A DNA stretch of 13,839 nucleotides from Candidatus Tenebribacter mawsonii (GCA_030765665.1 JAVCCD010000067.1:1-13839); one strand, 5' to 3'; counted from the stretch's first letter, positions 1 to 7,761 are shown. The notes: a model not told the origin generated them from the letters alone. Made by a program: numbers and translations.

Positions 1-446
1 TTCATAGCATTCATTTCATCGAAATTCCCAATAAAATTCTGATGAGAAATAGTGTCGGCAAGCATATGAGATGCAATGCCTAACGAATACAAATTTTCAC
101 TCTTTGTTGCATCATAAAAGATTTCTTGAGCATGTGTGCTGGAAGAAGTTGTATTAAGGAGATGCATTTTCCCATCCCTTCTTCTAGTTCGAGGACTTGT
201 TGGGTTTCCAGGCATGAAATGGAACAATAAATAAATTCGCATTAATTGTTTTCTTGGTCGTGTAATATTTTTAGTTTGTGTCATGTAATTCTCATATATA
301 GAACCATCCGGAAGCTTTATACTATATTGTGTTGAATTATCATCTACATATTGTGATGAATAGGCAATGACCTCGGCTTCGTTGTTATCAAAACCTGCTT
401 CCAAAGCCAAGTACTTTGTTAGGTAATAATGAAATTCAATATTCAT
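1..446 (-). CDS. DUF6765-like protein, 3' part outside window
   Basis: The reading frame opens at an ATG at 444-446 and stays open through 148 codons to the window edge, so the C-terminus is missing. A GGGAG ribosome binding site sits just upstream on the minus strand. The protein starts MNIEFHYYLTKYLA, followed by an AYSSQYVDDN block (about residues 28-37), a MRIYLLFHFMPG block (69-80) and a histidine/aspartate-rich stretch, H127-x3-D131-x3-H135 in SHMLADTISHQNF. From memory this pattern matches the DUF6765 family. The H/D stretch resembles metal-binding helices of zinc-dependent phospholipase C-like folds, but that link is an inference. There is no signal peptide or membrane segment in the visible part, so a cytoplasmic protein is likely. 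It is separated from glyA by a terminator and appears to be its own transcription unit. Biochemical function is unknown. Confidence 0.75.
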   Translation of the reverse strand, partial: MNIEFHYYLTKYLALEAGFDNNEAEVIAYSSQYVDDNSTQYSIKLPDGSIYENYMTQTKNITRPRKQLMRIYLLFHFMPGNPTSPRTRRRDGKMHLLNTTSSSTHAQEIFYDATKSENLYSLGIASHMLADTISHQNFIGNFDEMNAM

Positions 447-508
447 GATATCTCCCTCTTCATAAAAAAAATTAAATATAAATTGTAGATATAATTATCC
501 ACAGATTT

Positions 509-537
509 ATGTTTATTTGATAAACTTATGGTGTCAA
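509..537 (-). promoter_or_regulatory. Possible promoter of the DUF6765 gene
   Basis: A perfect TTGACA -35 hexamer lies on the minus strand at 532-537. The best-spaced -10 (17-base spacer, 509-514) reads AAACAT, a poor match to TATAAT. Support is the -35 hexamer and the position, about 60 bases upstream of the start codon. The rest of the 447-650 gap is AT-rich and shows nothing else I can name. Confidence 0.3.
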
Positions 538-650
538 CTATTTAATATTTTAAAATGCTTTGATGGTTAATTTCTGTTTAGCAAGTTTCATATTTGGGAT
601 ATTATCCAGCACCATACAAATAAAAAAATAATCCTAGAAAATAATATCAA

Positions 651-681
651 ATAAAAACCCCACTCATTAATGGATGGGGTT
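651..681 (-). terminator. Intrinsic terminator after glyA
   Basis: An inverted repeat at 656-681 pairs AACCCC with GGGGTT and continues inward through six more positions (one mismatch, one G-T wobble) to a 2-base loop. On the minus strand it is followed by a T-rich run at 651-657. It begins about 25 bases after the glyA stop codon and closes the ptb-rpiB-glyA operon. Confidence 0.85.
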
Positions 682-706
682 AATAATGCGATGCTACAAA
701 TTTATC

Positions 707-2005
707 TTAATCAAGAAGTTCCGGATAAAGTGGAAATTTTGAACAGAAAACACGGACTTCATCTTTTATTTTAGCTAACCTTTCTTCATCATCAACATTA
801 GAGAAAACTTGAGAAATAAATTCTGCAATCTGTTTCATATCACTTTCTTTCATTCCTCTAGTTGTAACTGCCGGAGTCCCTAAACGTATGCCAGAAGCTA
901 CAAAAGGAGGTCTGCTGTCAAACGGAACAGTATTTTTATTTGCAGTAATACCTGCCTTATCCAGCGCTCCTTCCATTTTCTTCCCACTTGGATTGCCACT
1001 ATCTTTATCACCTAAATCAATGAGCATGAGATGAGTATCTGTTCCTCCGGAAACCAAACGCAAGCCCCTTTCTCCTAAAGCTTCTGCTAGAGCCTTTGCA
1101 TTTTTTATAACTTGTTCTTGGTAGTATATGAAATCATCTTGTAATGCTTCCTTAAAAGCAACAGCTTTTGCAGCTATAACATGTTCTAGTGGACCTCCTT
1201 GAATTCCAGGGAAGACTTGTTTATCAACTTCTTTTGCATATTTTTCTTTGCAGAGAATCATCCCACCACGAGGACCACGAAGAGTTTTGTGAGTTGTTGT
1301 TGTTACTATATCAGCATAGGGAACAGGATTTTCATGTTGACCGGCAGCAACTAAGCCTGCAATATGTGCCATATCAACAAATAATGTTGCACCTACCTCA
1401 TCAGCAATTTCACGGAACTTTTTAAAATCTATTTTCCGAGGATATGCACTAGCACCCGCCAATATCATTTTTGGTTTATGTTCTATAGCAAGTTTTCTAA
1501 TTTCTTCATAGTCAAATTGTTCAGTATCTTTATTAACTCCATATGGAATTATATTATACAAAGCACCCGAAAAACTTAGTGGATGTCCATGCGTGAGGTG
1601 TCCGCCATGTGATAACTCTAAACTAAGAACAGTATCACCAGGTTTCACTAAAGAGAAATAAGCAGCCATATTTGCTTGAGAACCAGAGTGAGGTTGCACG
1701 TTCACATGATCTGCACCATATATTTTTTTTGCACGTTCAATTGCAAGTTTTTCAACTTCATCAACCCATTCACAACCACCGTAATATCTTCCATAAAGTT
1801 CATATTTCAATTTCCCTGTTTTTTTGCTGTAACGGTATGGATAACCTTCGGCGTATTTGTTTGTTAAAACAGAACCGTTTGCCTCTAATACAGCACGAGA
1901 AACAAAATTTTCAGAAGCAATGAGTTCAAGATTTTCTGTTTGTCGTTTTAATTCGTTATTCATTGCATCAAACAGTTCGGGATCATTTTTTTTTATGAAT
2001 TTCAT
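707..2005 (-). CDS. glyA: Serine hydroxymethyltransferase with an insertion
   Basis: Cytoplasmic PLP enzyme that interconverts serine plus tetrahydrofolate with glycine plus methylene-tetrahydrofolate, the main entry of one-carbon units. Family signatures are plain: ELIASENF near residues 27-34, YAEGYP at 51-56, RYYGGCE at 73-79, QPHSGSQAN at 104-112, the DMAHIAGL loop near 211-218 and the PLP lysine K240 in TTTTHKTLRGPRGG. Between YAEGYP and RYYGG the family normally has about two residues (GK in E. coli), but here there are 16 (57-72), a net insertion of 14. The length of 432 aa fits the family plus the insertion. A TTG codon at 2006-2008 extends the frame by one residue; I prefer the ATG at 2003-2005, nine bases after AAGGAG (2015-2020). 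It is the last gene of the ptb-rpiB-glyA operon, three bases after rpiB. Confidence 0.96.
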   Translation of the reverse strand: MKFIKKNDPELFDAMNNELKRQTENLELIASENFVSRAVLEANGSVLTNKYAEGYPYRYSKKTGKLKYELYGRYYGGCEWVDEVEKLAIERAKKIYGADHVNVQPHSGSQANMAAYFSLVKPGDTVLSLELSHGGHLTHGHPLSFSGALYNIIPYGVNKDTEQFDYEEIRKLAIEHKPKMILAGASAYPRKIDFKKFREIADEVGATLFVDMAHIAGLVAAGQHENPVPYADIVTTTTHKTLRGPRGGMILCKEKYAKEVDKQVFPGIQGGPLEHVIAAKAVAFKEALQDDFIYYQEQVIKNAKALAEALGERGLRLVSGGTDTHLMLIDLGDKDSGNPSGKKMEGALDKAGITANKNTVPFDSRPPFVASGIRLGTPAVTTRGMKESDMKQIAEFISQVFSNVDDEERLAKIKDEVRVFCSKFPLYPELLD

Positions 2006-2008
2006 CAA

Positions 2009-2446
2009 CTATTTCTCCTTTTCATGAATTGTTATTTTATCTAATCTATTTTGGTGTCGACCACCTTCGAATTCTGTTTTAATCCAAACTTCAATTATTT
2101 CTTTCGCTAGATATTCTGAAATAAATCTTCCTGATAAAACCAAAATGTTAGAATTATTATGAAGTCTAGAAAGTTGAGCAAATTGTTTAGTTTGACACAA
2201 GGCAGCTCGGACTCCAGAGACTTTATTTGCTACAATACTCATTCCAATCCCGCTTCCACAGATTAAGATACCTCTTTCACATTCACCTCTAGATACAGCC
2301 ACAGCAGCGTCAAATCCTGTATCAGGATAATCCATCGAATCTGAATTATTTGTACCGAAATCAACTACTTCATACTCAGTTAAATATTTTTTTATGTTCT
2401 CTTTTAGTTCAAAACCAGCATGATCGGAAGCAAGGGCTATTTTCAT
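2009..2446 (-). CDS. rpiB: Ribose-5-phosphate isomerase B (RpiB/LacAB family)
   Basis: Cytoplasmic sugar-phosphate isomerase interconverting ribose 5-phosphate and ribulose 5-phosphate in the pentose phosphate pathway. The 145-residue protein has the family's usual length and markers: SDHAG at 7-11, GT at 31-32, DYPD at 39-42, the catalytic cysteine C63 in CGSGIGMSI, ANKVSGVRAA at 73-82, H96 in the LSRLHNNSN block and EGGRHQNRLDKI near the C-terminus. The ATG directly abuts the stop codon of the ptb gene, with a GAGGA binding site inside the end of that gene, so the two are translationally linked. LacA/LacB galactose-6-phosphate isomerases are close relatives, but no lactose genes are nearby, so RpiB is the better call. 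Confidence 0.94.
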   Translation of the reverse strand: MKIALASDHAGFELKENIKKYLTEYEVVDFGTNNSDSMDYPDTGFDAAVAVSRGECERGILICGSGIGMSIVANKVSGVRAALCQTKQFAQLSRLHNNSNILVLSGRFISEYLAKEIIEVWIKTEFEGGRHQNRLDKITIHEKEK

Positions 2447-3379
2447 TTATTGATCCTCTTTTGTTCTTCCCTTCTTATCCGCCATTAAACAAGCAAAAGC
2501 AAGAGAATATAGTTTATTCTTCACTGTGTCACTCCTTGAAGAGAGAGTTGTTGGCACTTTTGTTCCCACAATGTATGTTACCATATCAGCTTGTGCAAAG
2601 TAAGTTAATGATTTATAAAATACATTTGCCACTTCAAGAAATGGAAAAACAAGACAATCCGCATTTCCTTGCACGCAACTTTTCACACCTTTGTATTTTA
2701 AACTCTCTGGATCAATCGCCAAATCAATTGACAGGGGACCATCAATATCAGCATTTTTAATTTGATCACGATCAGCCATTTTAGATATGAATGCTCCATC
2801 AACAGCGGTTGGAATTTTTGGATCTGTTTTCTCTGAGAAAGAGATAATTGCTACTTTGGGTCTTTTGACACCAATTTTTCTAGCCGTATCAATCACGTAG
2901 TTAGTCATAGCAATTTTTTGTTCAATATTTGGTCTAGGAATAAACGCGGCATCAGTAAAGATAAGTAGTTTGTGATAGTTTGGAATCTCAGCAATAGAAA
3001 TATGAGATAATGTGGCATTTGGAATCATAATCCCGTTTTCTTTATTTATAATGCACTTCAACAACTTATCAGTTGAGATTAATCCTTTCATTAACACATC
3101 GCCTTTACCATTACGAACAAGTTCTATGGCTTTTTTACCAGAATTCATTTCGTCTGGTTCATGGATAATTGTGTAAATTGCTGGATCAATATCATGATCA
3201 GCGCAGACCTTTTTTATCACTTTTTTATCACCAATTAATGTGAATTCTGCAAAATTTAACTCAATTGCTCTTTTTGTAGCTAGAATTGTTGTATCATCTT
3301 GCCCATACGCAACCACAACTCTTTTCTTGGATTTGGTTTTTACAAGTTCGATCAAATGCTCTAACTTTTTTATTGCCAT
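2447..3379 (-). CDS. ptb: Phosphate butyryltransferase-like acyltransferase
   Basis: Member of the phosphate acetyl/butyryltransferase family, which converts acyl-CoA plus phosphate to acyl-phosphate plus CoA in the cytoplasm. Family blocks visible in order are DVLMKGLISTDKLLK, LSHISIAEIPNYHKLLIFTDAA, KVAIISFSEKTDPKIPTAVDGA, DIDGPLSIDLAI, FLEVANVFYKSLTYFA and PTTLSSRSDT. The pattern and the 310-aa length fit Ptb better than the longer Pta enzymes, but the acyl chain cannot be read from sequence. The frame can be extended 13 codons upstream, but those codons (ending FGGE) encode the strong GGAGGAG binding site, so the ATG at 3377-3379 is the true start. It is the first gene of the operon with rpiB and glyA. 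No butyrate or acetate kinase accompanies it in this window, which is unusual for the family. Confidence 0.85.
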   Translation of the reverse strand: MAIKKLEHLIELVKTKSKKRVVVAYGQDDTTILATKRAIELNFAEFTLIGDKKVIKKVCADHDIDPAIYTIIHEPDEMNSGKKAIELVRNGKGDVLMKGLISTDKLLKCIINKENGIMIPNATLSHISIAEIPNYHKLLIFTDAAFIPRPNIEQKIAMTNYVIDTARKIGVKRPKVAIISFSEKTDPKIPTAVDGAFISKMADRDQIKNADIDGPLSIDLAIDPESLKYKGVKSCVQGNADCLVFPFLEVANVFYKSLTYFAQADMVTYIVGTKVPTTLSSRSDTVKNKLYSLAFACLMADKKGRTKEDQ

Positions 3380-3381
3380 TT

Positions 3382-3388
3382 CTCCTCC
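3382..3388 (-). promoter_or_regulatory. Ribosome binding site setting the ptb start
   Basis: GGAGGAG on the minus strand, two bases from the ATG at 3377-3379. It lies inside the longest possible open frame and so argues against the upstream start at 3418. Confidence 0.8.
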
Positions 3389-3403
3389 GAATTTTTTTTT
3401 ACT

Positions 3404-3485
3404 GAAAACAGAACTCAAGCTTCAGTGTCAAGAAATTACAGCTAATTTGATTAGAAGTATAATTTTGTGATAAAACTATTGTGAG
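3404..3485 (-). promoter_or_regulatory. Promoter region of the ptb-rpiB-glyA operon
   Basis: Two candidates lie between the carrier gene's terminator and ptb. One is CTCACA (3480-3485) with an 18-base spacer to TATACT (3456-3461), a good -10. The other is a perfect TTGACA (3426-3431) with a 16-base spacer to GTTTTC (3404-3409), resembling the promoters proposed for acs, can and yjbQ. The sequence alone does not decide between them. Confidence 0.4.
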
Positions 3486-3492
3486 GTAGAAA

Positions 3493-3525
3493 AACAAAAA
3501 AAGAGGTTACGACCGTAACCTCTTT
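3493..3525 (-). terminator. Intrinsic terminator after the OFA carrier gene
   Basis: A perfect 11-base-pair stem (3500-3510 with 3515-3525) closes a 4-base loop and is followed on the minus strand by an almost unbroken T run. It starts 17 bases after the carrier's stop codon and separates it from the ptb operon. Confidence 0.93.
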
Positions 3526-3541
3526 AAGTATATATGTCAAT

Positions 3542-4864
3542 TTACCGAGTTACTTTATGTTTTGGTGGTTTTACGAAAATAGCAAGTGCTGCTGAAATCA
3601 GACAAGCAACACCAGCGATTAAAAATGGAGTAGACCAAGCTTCAACTCCTCCACCAGACTTAATCGCAATATCTTTAAAATATCCAGCTACTTGTGGTCC
3701 AGCAATTCCTGCAACTCCGTATGCTAGAAATACCCATCCATAGTTTGGTCCTAAATTCTTTAGACCAAAGAAATCTGATGTAATTGCTGGAAAAAGTGCG
3801 AAATTCCCACCGAAATTAAATCCAATTAAACTGGCACCAATTATTAATCCAGTTTTTGATCCTCCTACTTTTATGAAAAGAAGCATCATGATTCCTTGAA
3901 TAAGGAACATAAGAAAAAGAGCCATTTTTCTACCGATTTTATCAGAAGCAACTCCCCAAATAATTCGTCCTAAGCCATTGAAAATTGCATAAAAAGCCAT
4001 TGCCGTTCCAGCAATTACTCCAGCTAATTCCGCATTCTGTGCAAAACCACTAGACTGCAGAGCATCAACTCCAAAAAGACGAATACAATAAATAACCATT
4101 AATCCGGCTAAAGCTGATCCAATAAACATGAACAATAGCATAAAATATTGAGGTGTTTTCAACATTTCTTTACTGGTAAATTCTAATGATTTTATAGCAG
4201 AACCTTCAGATGATTTCTTCTGTTCCCATCCCTTAGGCTTATAACCGACAGGTGGATCAACCATAACAATGCTTCCAAGAAGAACAACTAGAAAAAAAAT
4301 AATCCCATAAATAATGAATACACTTTGAACACCAGGAAGTCCAAATAGGCTTGTAGTATTTAAAAGACCACCAAACCAGCTTCCAGCAAGTTTGACCCAT
4401 AAAGTTGCGCCGAAGCCGAAACCTGCAACTCCAAGTCCAGCAATCATGCCTTTTTTATCAGGAAACCATTTAAGTCCAACTGCAATAGGAACTACGTAAG
4501 CGATCCCAATTCCAGCTCCACCGATAAGTCCAATGCAAATAAACTGTGCAATAAAAGAATTTCCTAAGAATCCACCTAAAACATATCCCAAACCAAGAAC
4601 TGCTCCTCCCAGCATTGTTGCCTTTCGGGGTTCTTTTTTAGCCCATGGTCCAACTAAAACCATAACAAGTGCAAAAGCAGCAAGACCAGCTGAGAATACC
4701 CAAGCAGCTTGAGTTGCTGAAAATCCATAGTCACCACCATCTGCAATTGCCAAGGTAATTTTTTTTGTAAACACTGACCAGGCATAGATCGCACCTAGAC
4801 AAAGTTGAATGAGTATTGCGCCTAAAACTACAAAATTTCTATTCATAATTTTTTTTTCAAACAT
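3542..4864 (-). CDS. OFA-family major facilitator (monocarboxylate carrier)
   Basis: Inner-membrane transporter of the oxalate/formate antiporter (OFA) branch of the major facilitator superfamily. The N-terminus (residues 8-32, RNFVVLGAILIQLCLGAIYAW) is typical of that branch. About 12 hydrophobic helices can be placed, near 10-32, 51-72, 82-100, 105-131, 139-160, 181-201, 239-260, 279-304, 314-332, 338-361, 375-398 and 412-431, with a central cytoplasmic loop at about 202-238. The MFS loop motif SDKIGRK is at 307-313. At 440 aa it is full length. The start has AAGGAG five bases upstream. It lies directly downstream of acs, suggesting uptake or exchange of acetate or a related short organic acid, but the substrate is an inference. 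A hairpin terminator separates it from acs. Confidence 0.9.
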   Translation of the reverse strand: MFEKKIMNRNFVVLGAILIQLCLGAIYAWSVFTKKITLAIADGGDYGFSATQAAWVFSAGLAAFALVMVLVGPWAKKEPRKATMLGGAVLGLGYVLGGFLGNSFIAQFICIGLIGGAGIGIAYVVPIAVGLKWFPDKKGMIAGLGVAGFGFGATLWVKLAGSWFGGLLNTTSLFGLPGVQSVFIIYGIIFFLVVLLGSIVMVDPPVGYKPKGWEQKKSSEGSAIKSLEFTSKEMLKTPQYFMLLFMFIGSALAGLMVIYCIRLFGVDALQSSGFAQNAELAGVIAGTAMAFYAIFNGLGRIIWGVASDKIGRKMALFLMFLIQGIMMLLFIKVGGSKTGLIIGASLIGFNFGGNFALFPAITSDFFGLKNLGPNYGWVFLAYGVAGIAGPQVAGYFKDIAIKSGGGVEAWSTPFLIAGVACLISAALAIFVKPPKHKVTR

Positions 4865-4883
4865 TCTTTCTCCTTATTTACTA

Positions 4884-4919
4884 GAAAAAAACCGGAACTT
4901 AAAAAATACAGTTCCGGCT
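4884..4919 (-). terminator. Intrinsic terminator between acs and the carrier gene
   Basis: CCGGAAC at 4892-4898 pairs perfectly with GTTCCGG at 4911-4917, extendable by a G-T and an A-T pair, around a 12-base loop, and is followed on the minus strand by a run of seven T. It ends only about 20 bases before the downstream start codon, so it may be a partial terminator that lowers carrier expression relative to acs. Confidence 0.85.
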
Positions 4920-4930
4920 ATATTCTATTA

Positions 4931-4936
4931 ATTATA
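4931..4936 (-). promoter_or_regulatory. Possible -10 box for the OFA carrier gene
   Basis: A perfect TATAAT on the minus strand just after the acs stop codon. The -35 at a 17-base spacer is weak (ATCGCA, inside acs). If used, the hairpin at 4892-4917 would lie in the 5' leader of the carrier mRNA instead of ending acs. Confidence 0.25.
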
Positions 4937-4939
4937 CTT

Positions 4940-6925
4940 TTATTTGATTAATTTGCGATCTTGGATAAGACTTTCTACAACACTTGGATCTGCAAGTGTA
5001 GAAATATCTCCAAGGTTATCAGCACTATTTTCTGCAATTTTTCTTAAGATTCTACGCATAATCTTACCGGAACGAGTTTTTGGAAGTGCAGGAGCCCATT
5101 GAATAGCATCAGGTGCTGCTATCGGTCCGATTTCCTTGCGAACATGCATAACAAGTTCTTTCTTTAATGCATCAGTTTCTTCGATGCCTCCAACTAACGT
5201 TACATAGGCGTAAAGTCCTTGTCCTTTGATCTCATGTGGAATTGGAGTTACAGCAGCTTCTGCAACAGCATTATGACTTACTAATGCGCTTTCAACTTCG
5301 GCAGTACCAATTCTGTGACCGGACACATTAACTACATCATCGATTCTTCCCAATAACCAGTAATCACCCTCATTGTCAATTCGGCATCCATCTCCGGCAA
5401 AATAAATATCATCATACATTGTGAAATATGTGTCAATGAATCTATCGTGGTCGCCCCACATTGTTCTCATCATTCCAGGCCAAGGTTTTTTGATGCAAAG
5501 TTTTCCACCTTCATTGCGATCACATTCTGATCTATCGTCACGCAAGATAATTGGTTCTACACCAAAGAATGGTCTACCAGCACTACCAGGTTTGAGTGTA
5601 TGTGCACCAGGAAGAGGAGAAATCATAAATCCACCAGTTTCAGTTTGCCACCATGTATCAACGATTGGGCAATTTTCTTTTCCAACTTTTTCATGATACC
5701 ACATCCAAGCTTCCGGATTGATAGGCTCACCTACTGATCCAAGAATTCGAAGTGTTGGCATTTTATATTTTTCTACCCATTTATCACCAAGTCTCATCAA
5801 TGCTCTAATAGCTGTTGGTGCTGTATAAAATACAGTTATGTCAAATTTTTCTACAACATGCCAAAATCTTCCAGCATCTGGATAAGTTGGAACACCTTCA
5901 AACATTACAGAAGTTGCACCATTAGCAAGAGGTCCATAAACTATATAGCTGTGACCTGTTACCCAACCGATATCAGCAGTACACCAGTACACATCATCTT
6001 CATGAATATTGAAAACATGTTTATGAGTGAGAGTTGTGTGCATTAAATAACCGGCAGTAGTATGAACAACACCTTTTGGTTTTCCTGTAGAACCGGAAGT
6101 ATAAAGAATGAATAATTTATCTTCAGCTTTCATTGGAACGGCTTCACATACTTCATCAACTTTTGCCATTTCATCATGATACCAGAAATCTCTTCCAGCT
6201 TCCATGTGGCATGGCTCTTCGTTAACTTTTATAACTATGACACTTTCGATAGTAGGAGTATCTTTTAATGCTTCATCAGAAATGTCTTTAAGGCGAATGT
6301 GTTTTCCAGCTCTATTAGAAACATTTGAAGTAATGAGCATTTTACAATCAGAGTCATTAACTCTTCCTTTGATCGCATCTGCGCTAAATCCACCAAAAAT
6401 GATAGAGTGAATTGCACCAATTCTTGTACAGGCAAGCATTACGATTGCCAATTCTGGAACCATGGGCATATAAATTGCAATTCTATCGCCTTTTACTATT
6501 CCTTTTGATTTCATTACATTAGCAAATTTGCTTACTTCGAGGTGTAATTCTTTGTAAGTGTATTTTTTTACATCATCTTCAGCTTCGCCTTGCCAGATAA
6601 TTGCTGTTTTATTTTCAGTTGGTGTACCTAGATGTCTGTCTAAACAGTTGTAACTTACATTCATTTCACCATCTTCAAACCATGTGTGCTCGATAATTCG
6701 ATTTTTAGTATCCCAATTGTATTTTAGACCTTTTGTTGGTTTTTTAAACCAATGCAAAGTTTCTGCCTGTTCTAGCCAAAATCCATCGGGATCCTTAATT
6801 GATTTGTCCCACATTTCCTGATACTGTTTTTCGGATGAAATATGAGAATTTTTTCTCATTTCATCTGATGGTGGGAATGTTCTTCCCTCATGAGCTAACG
6901 AAGTTATTGCTTTTTTTTCTGCCAT
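4940..6925 (-). CDS. acs: Acetyl-CoA synthetase (AMP-forming)
   Basis: Cytoplasmic adenylate-forming enzyme: acetate + ATP + CoA gives acetyl-CoA + AMP + PPi. At 661 aa it is full length. The nucleotide-binding signature YTSGSTGKPKGVVHT is at about 275-289, DTWWQTETGG at 423-432, the hinge/core GRIDDVVNVSGHRIGTAEVE at about 526-545, and the catalytic, typically acetylation-controlled lysine K621 in PKTRSGKIMRR. Residues known in Salmonella Acs to shape the acetate pocket have counterparts here: V322-T323, V398 and a Trp of the WW pair at 425-426, so acetate is the likely substrate. AGGAGG (6935-6940) lies nine bases before the ATG. The downstream neighbour is an organic-acid carrier, consistent with acetate scavenging. 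Propionyl-CoA synthetase is a less likely alternative because the pocket tryptophan is kept. Confidence 0.97.
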   Translation of the reverse strand: MAEKKAITSLAHEGRTFPPSDEMRKNSHISSEKQYQEMWDKSIKDPDGFWLEQAETLHWFKKPTKGLKYNWDTKNRIIEHTWFEDGEMNVSYNCLDRHLGTPTENKTAIIWQGEAEDDVKKYTYKELHLEVSKFANVMKSKGIVKGDRIAIYMPMVPELAIVMLACTRIGAIHSIIFGGFSADAIKGRVNDSDCKMLITSNVSNRAGKHIRLKDISDEALKDTPTIESVIVIKVNEEPCHMEAGRDFWYHDEMAKVDEVCEAVPMKAEDKLFILYTSGSTGKPKGVVHTTAGYLMHTTLTHKHVFNIHEDDVYWCTADIGWVTGHSYIVYGPLANGATSVMFEGVPTYPDAGRFWHVVEKFDITVFYTAPTAIRALMRLGDKWVEKYKMPTLRILGSVGEPINPEAWMWYHEKVGKENCPIVDTWWQTETGGFMISPLPGAHTLKPGSAGRPFFGVEPIILRDDRSECDRNEGGKLCIKKPWPGMMRTMWGDHDRFIDTYFTMYDDIYFAGDGCRIDNEGDYWLLGRIDDVVNVSGHRIGTAEVESALVSHNAVAEAAVTPIPHEIKGQGLYAYVTLVGGIEETDALKKELVMHVRKEIGPIAAPDAIQWAPALPKTRSGKIMRRILRKIAENSADNLGDISTLADPSVVESLIQDRKLIK

Positions 6926-6965
6926 CTGGTATGTCCTCCTTTAGATTTTAAAATAATTATTACTC

Positions 6966-6994
6966 GAAATCCTACTCTCATAATGACAAGTCAA
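6966..6994 (-). promoter_or_regulatory. Possible acs promoter
   Basis: TTGACT at 6989-6994 with a 17-base spacer to GATTTC at 6966-6971, about 40 bases before the acs start. The -35 is strong and the -10 is not canonical, but the arrangement recurs in front of can and yjbQ. The rest of the 6926-7116 gap is very AT-rich, with no convincing terminator for the carbonic anhydrase gene. Confidence 0.4.
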
Positions 6995-7116
6995 GTATTT
7001 TTTAATAATTTTTAATATGATTATGTTAATTAATATATAATAGCAATAATTTTAAAAAATGAATTCTACTACATATTAAGTTATAATGCATAATCTACAT
7101 CAGAAAGTTAACATTA

Positions 7117-7719
7117 TTAAAAAAATTGATGCCAATTATTATCAATTTCATCAAAAAAAGATATTTTTCCAGAGTGCATATCATATAACCACTTATGAAT
7201 GTTTATCTCGTTTTGATTAACTTTTTTCTCTATATACTCGAATGTTAAAATATTTTTAGCTTGGAATAAAATATTTTCTTTAATTGTAACTAATTCTAAA
7301 GAATCTGAATCGGGCTTTTTTGTGATCTCTTGGGTGGGACAGGCATGTTTTAACCAATCATGGATTTTTGAATCTTTTGGTGTTCCATCGATTAAAGCAT
7401 TGATTCCACCACAACCAGTATGTCCGCATATTATTATATGCTCAATATTTAGATGTAGCACTGCATATTCTAATACCGAACTTGTACAGTTTTCATCAGC
7501 TTCAGCGGGTGGTATTATATTGGCAATATTTCTAATGACGAATAAATCTCCTGCATCGGCATTGACAGTGAATTCCGGTACAACTCTAGAATCGGAACAA
7601 CCAACCCAAAGAACTTTTGGATGCTGACCTTTTTCAACAAGATCATGATATAGTTTTTTGTTTTCATCGAATTTCTTAACGAATACATTATTTCCTTTTT
7701 TTAGCTTTGCTAAAGACAT
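7117..7719 (-). CDS. Beta-class carbonic anhydrase
   Basis: Zinc enzyme that interconverts CO2 and bicarbonate in the cytoplasm, supplying carboxylases and pH balance. The beta-class zinc and gate residues are present: C41, D43 and R45 in CSDSRV, then H100 and C103 in HTGCGG. The VIRNIAN block at 61-67 is also typical. The 200-aa length is normal. A GGAGG binding site stands five bases before the ATG at 7717-7719. The gene is transcribed toward acs but separated from it by about 190 AT-rich bases that hold a likely acs promoter, so it is probably its own unit. It is divergent from ndk. Confidence 0.94.
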   Translation of the reverse strand: MSLAKLKKGNNVFVKKFDENKKLYHDLVEKGQHPKVLWVGCSDSRVVPEFTVNADAGDLFVIRNIANIIPPAEADENCTSSVLEYAVLHLNIEHIIICGHTGCGGINALIDGTPKDSKIHDWLKHACPTQEITKKPDSDSLELVTIKENILFQAKNILTFEYIEKKVNQNEINIHKWLYDMHSGKISFFDEIDNNWHQFF

Positions 7720-7761
7720 ATTTCCTCCGAAATCAAAATTTATTATTCCAAATTTTCAATT

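Noticed and set aside
1189..2760. Plus-strand open frames opposite glyA, rpiB and ptb
   Set aside because: They lie antisense to genes with clear family motifs, lack ribosome binding sites and read as low-complexity shadow protein.
3534..3743. Plus-strand 69-codon frame opposite the carrier C-terminus
   Set aside because: It starts beside the carrier's terminator, has no binding site and mirrors the codons of the real minus-strand gene.
5421..6410. Plus-strand frames opposite acs
   Set aside because: acs is intact over its full length with all motifs; the antisense frames have no start signals or recognisable content.
6926..7116. Possible terminator or small gene between the carbonic anhydrase gene and acs
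   Set aside because: The stretch is very AT-rich; the short self-complementary parts have no GC-rich stem, and no frame has a start with a binding site.
7322..7627. Plus-strand 101-codon frame opposite the carbonic anhydrase
   Set aside because: It overlaps the zinc-site coding region of a full-length enzyme and has no ribosome binding site.
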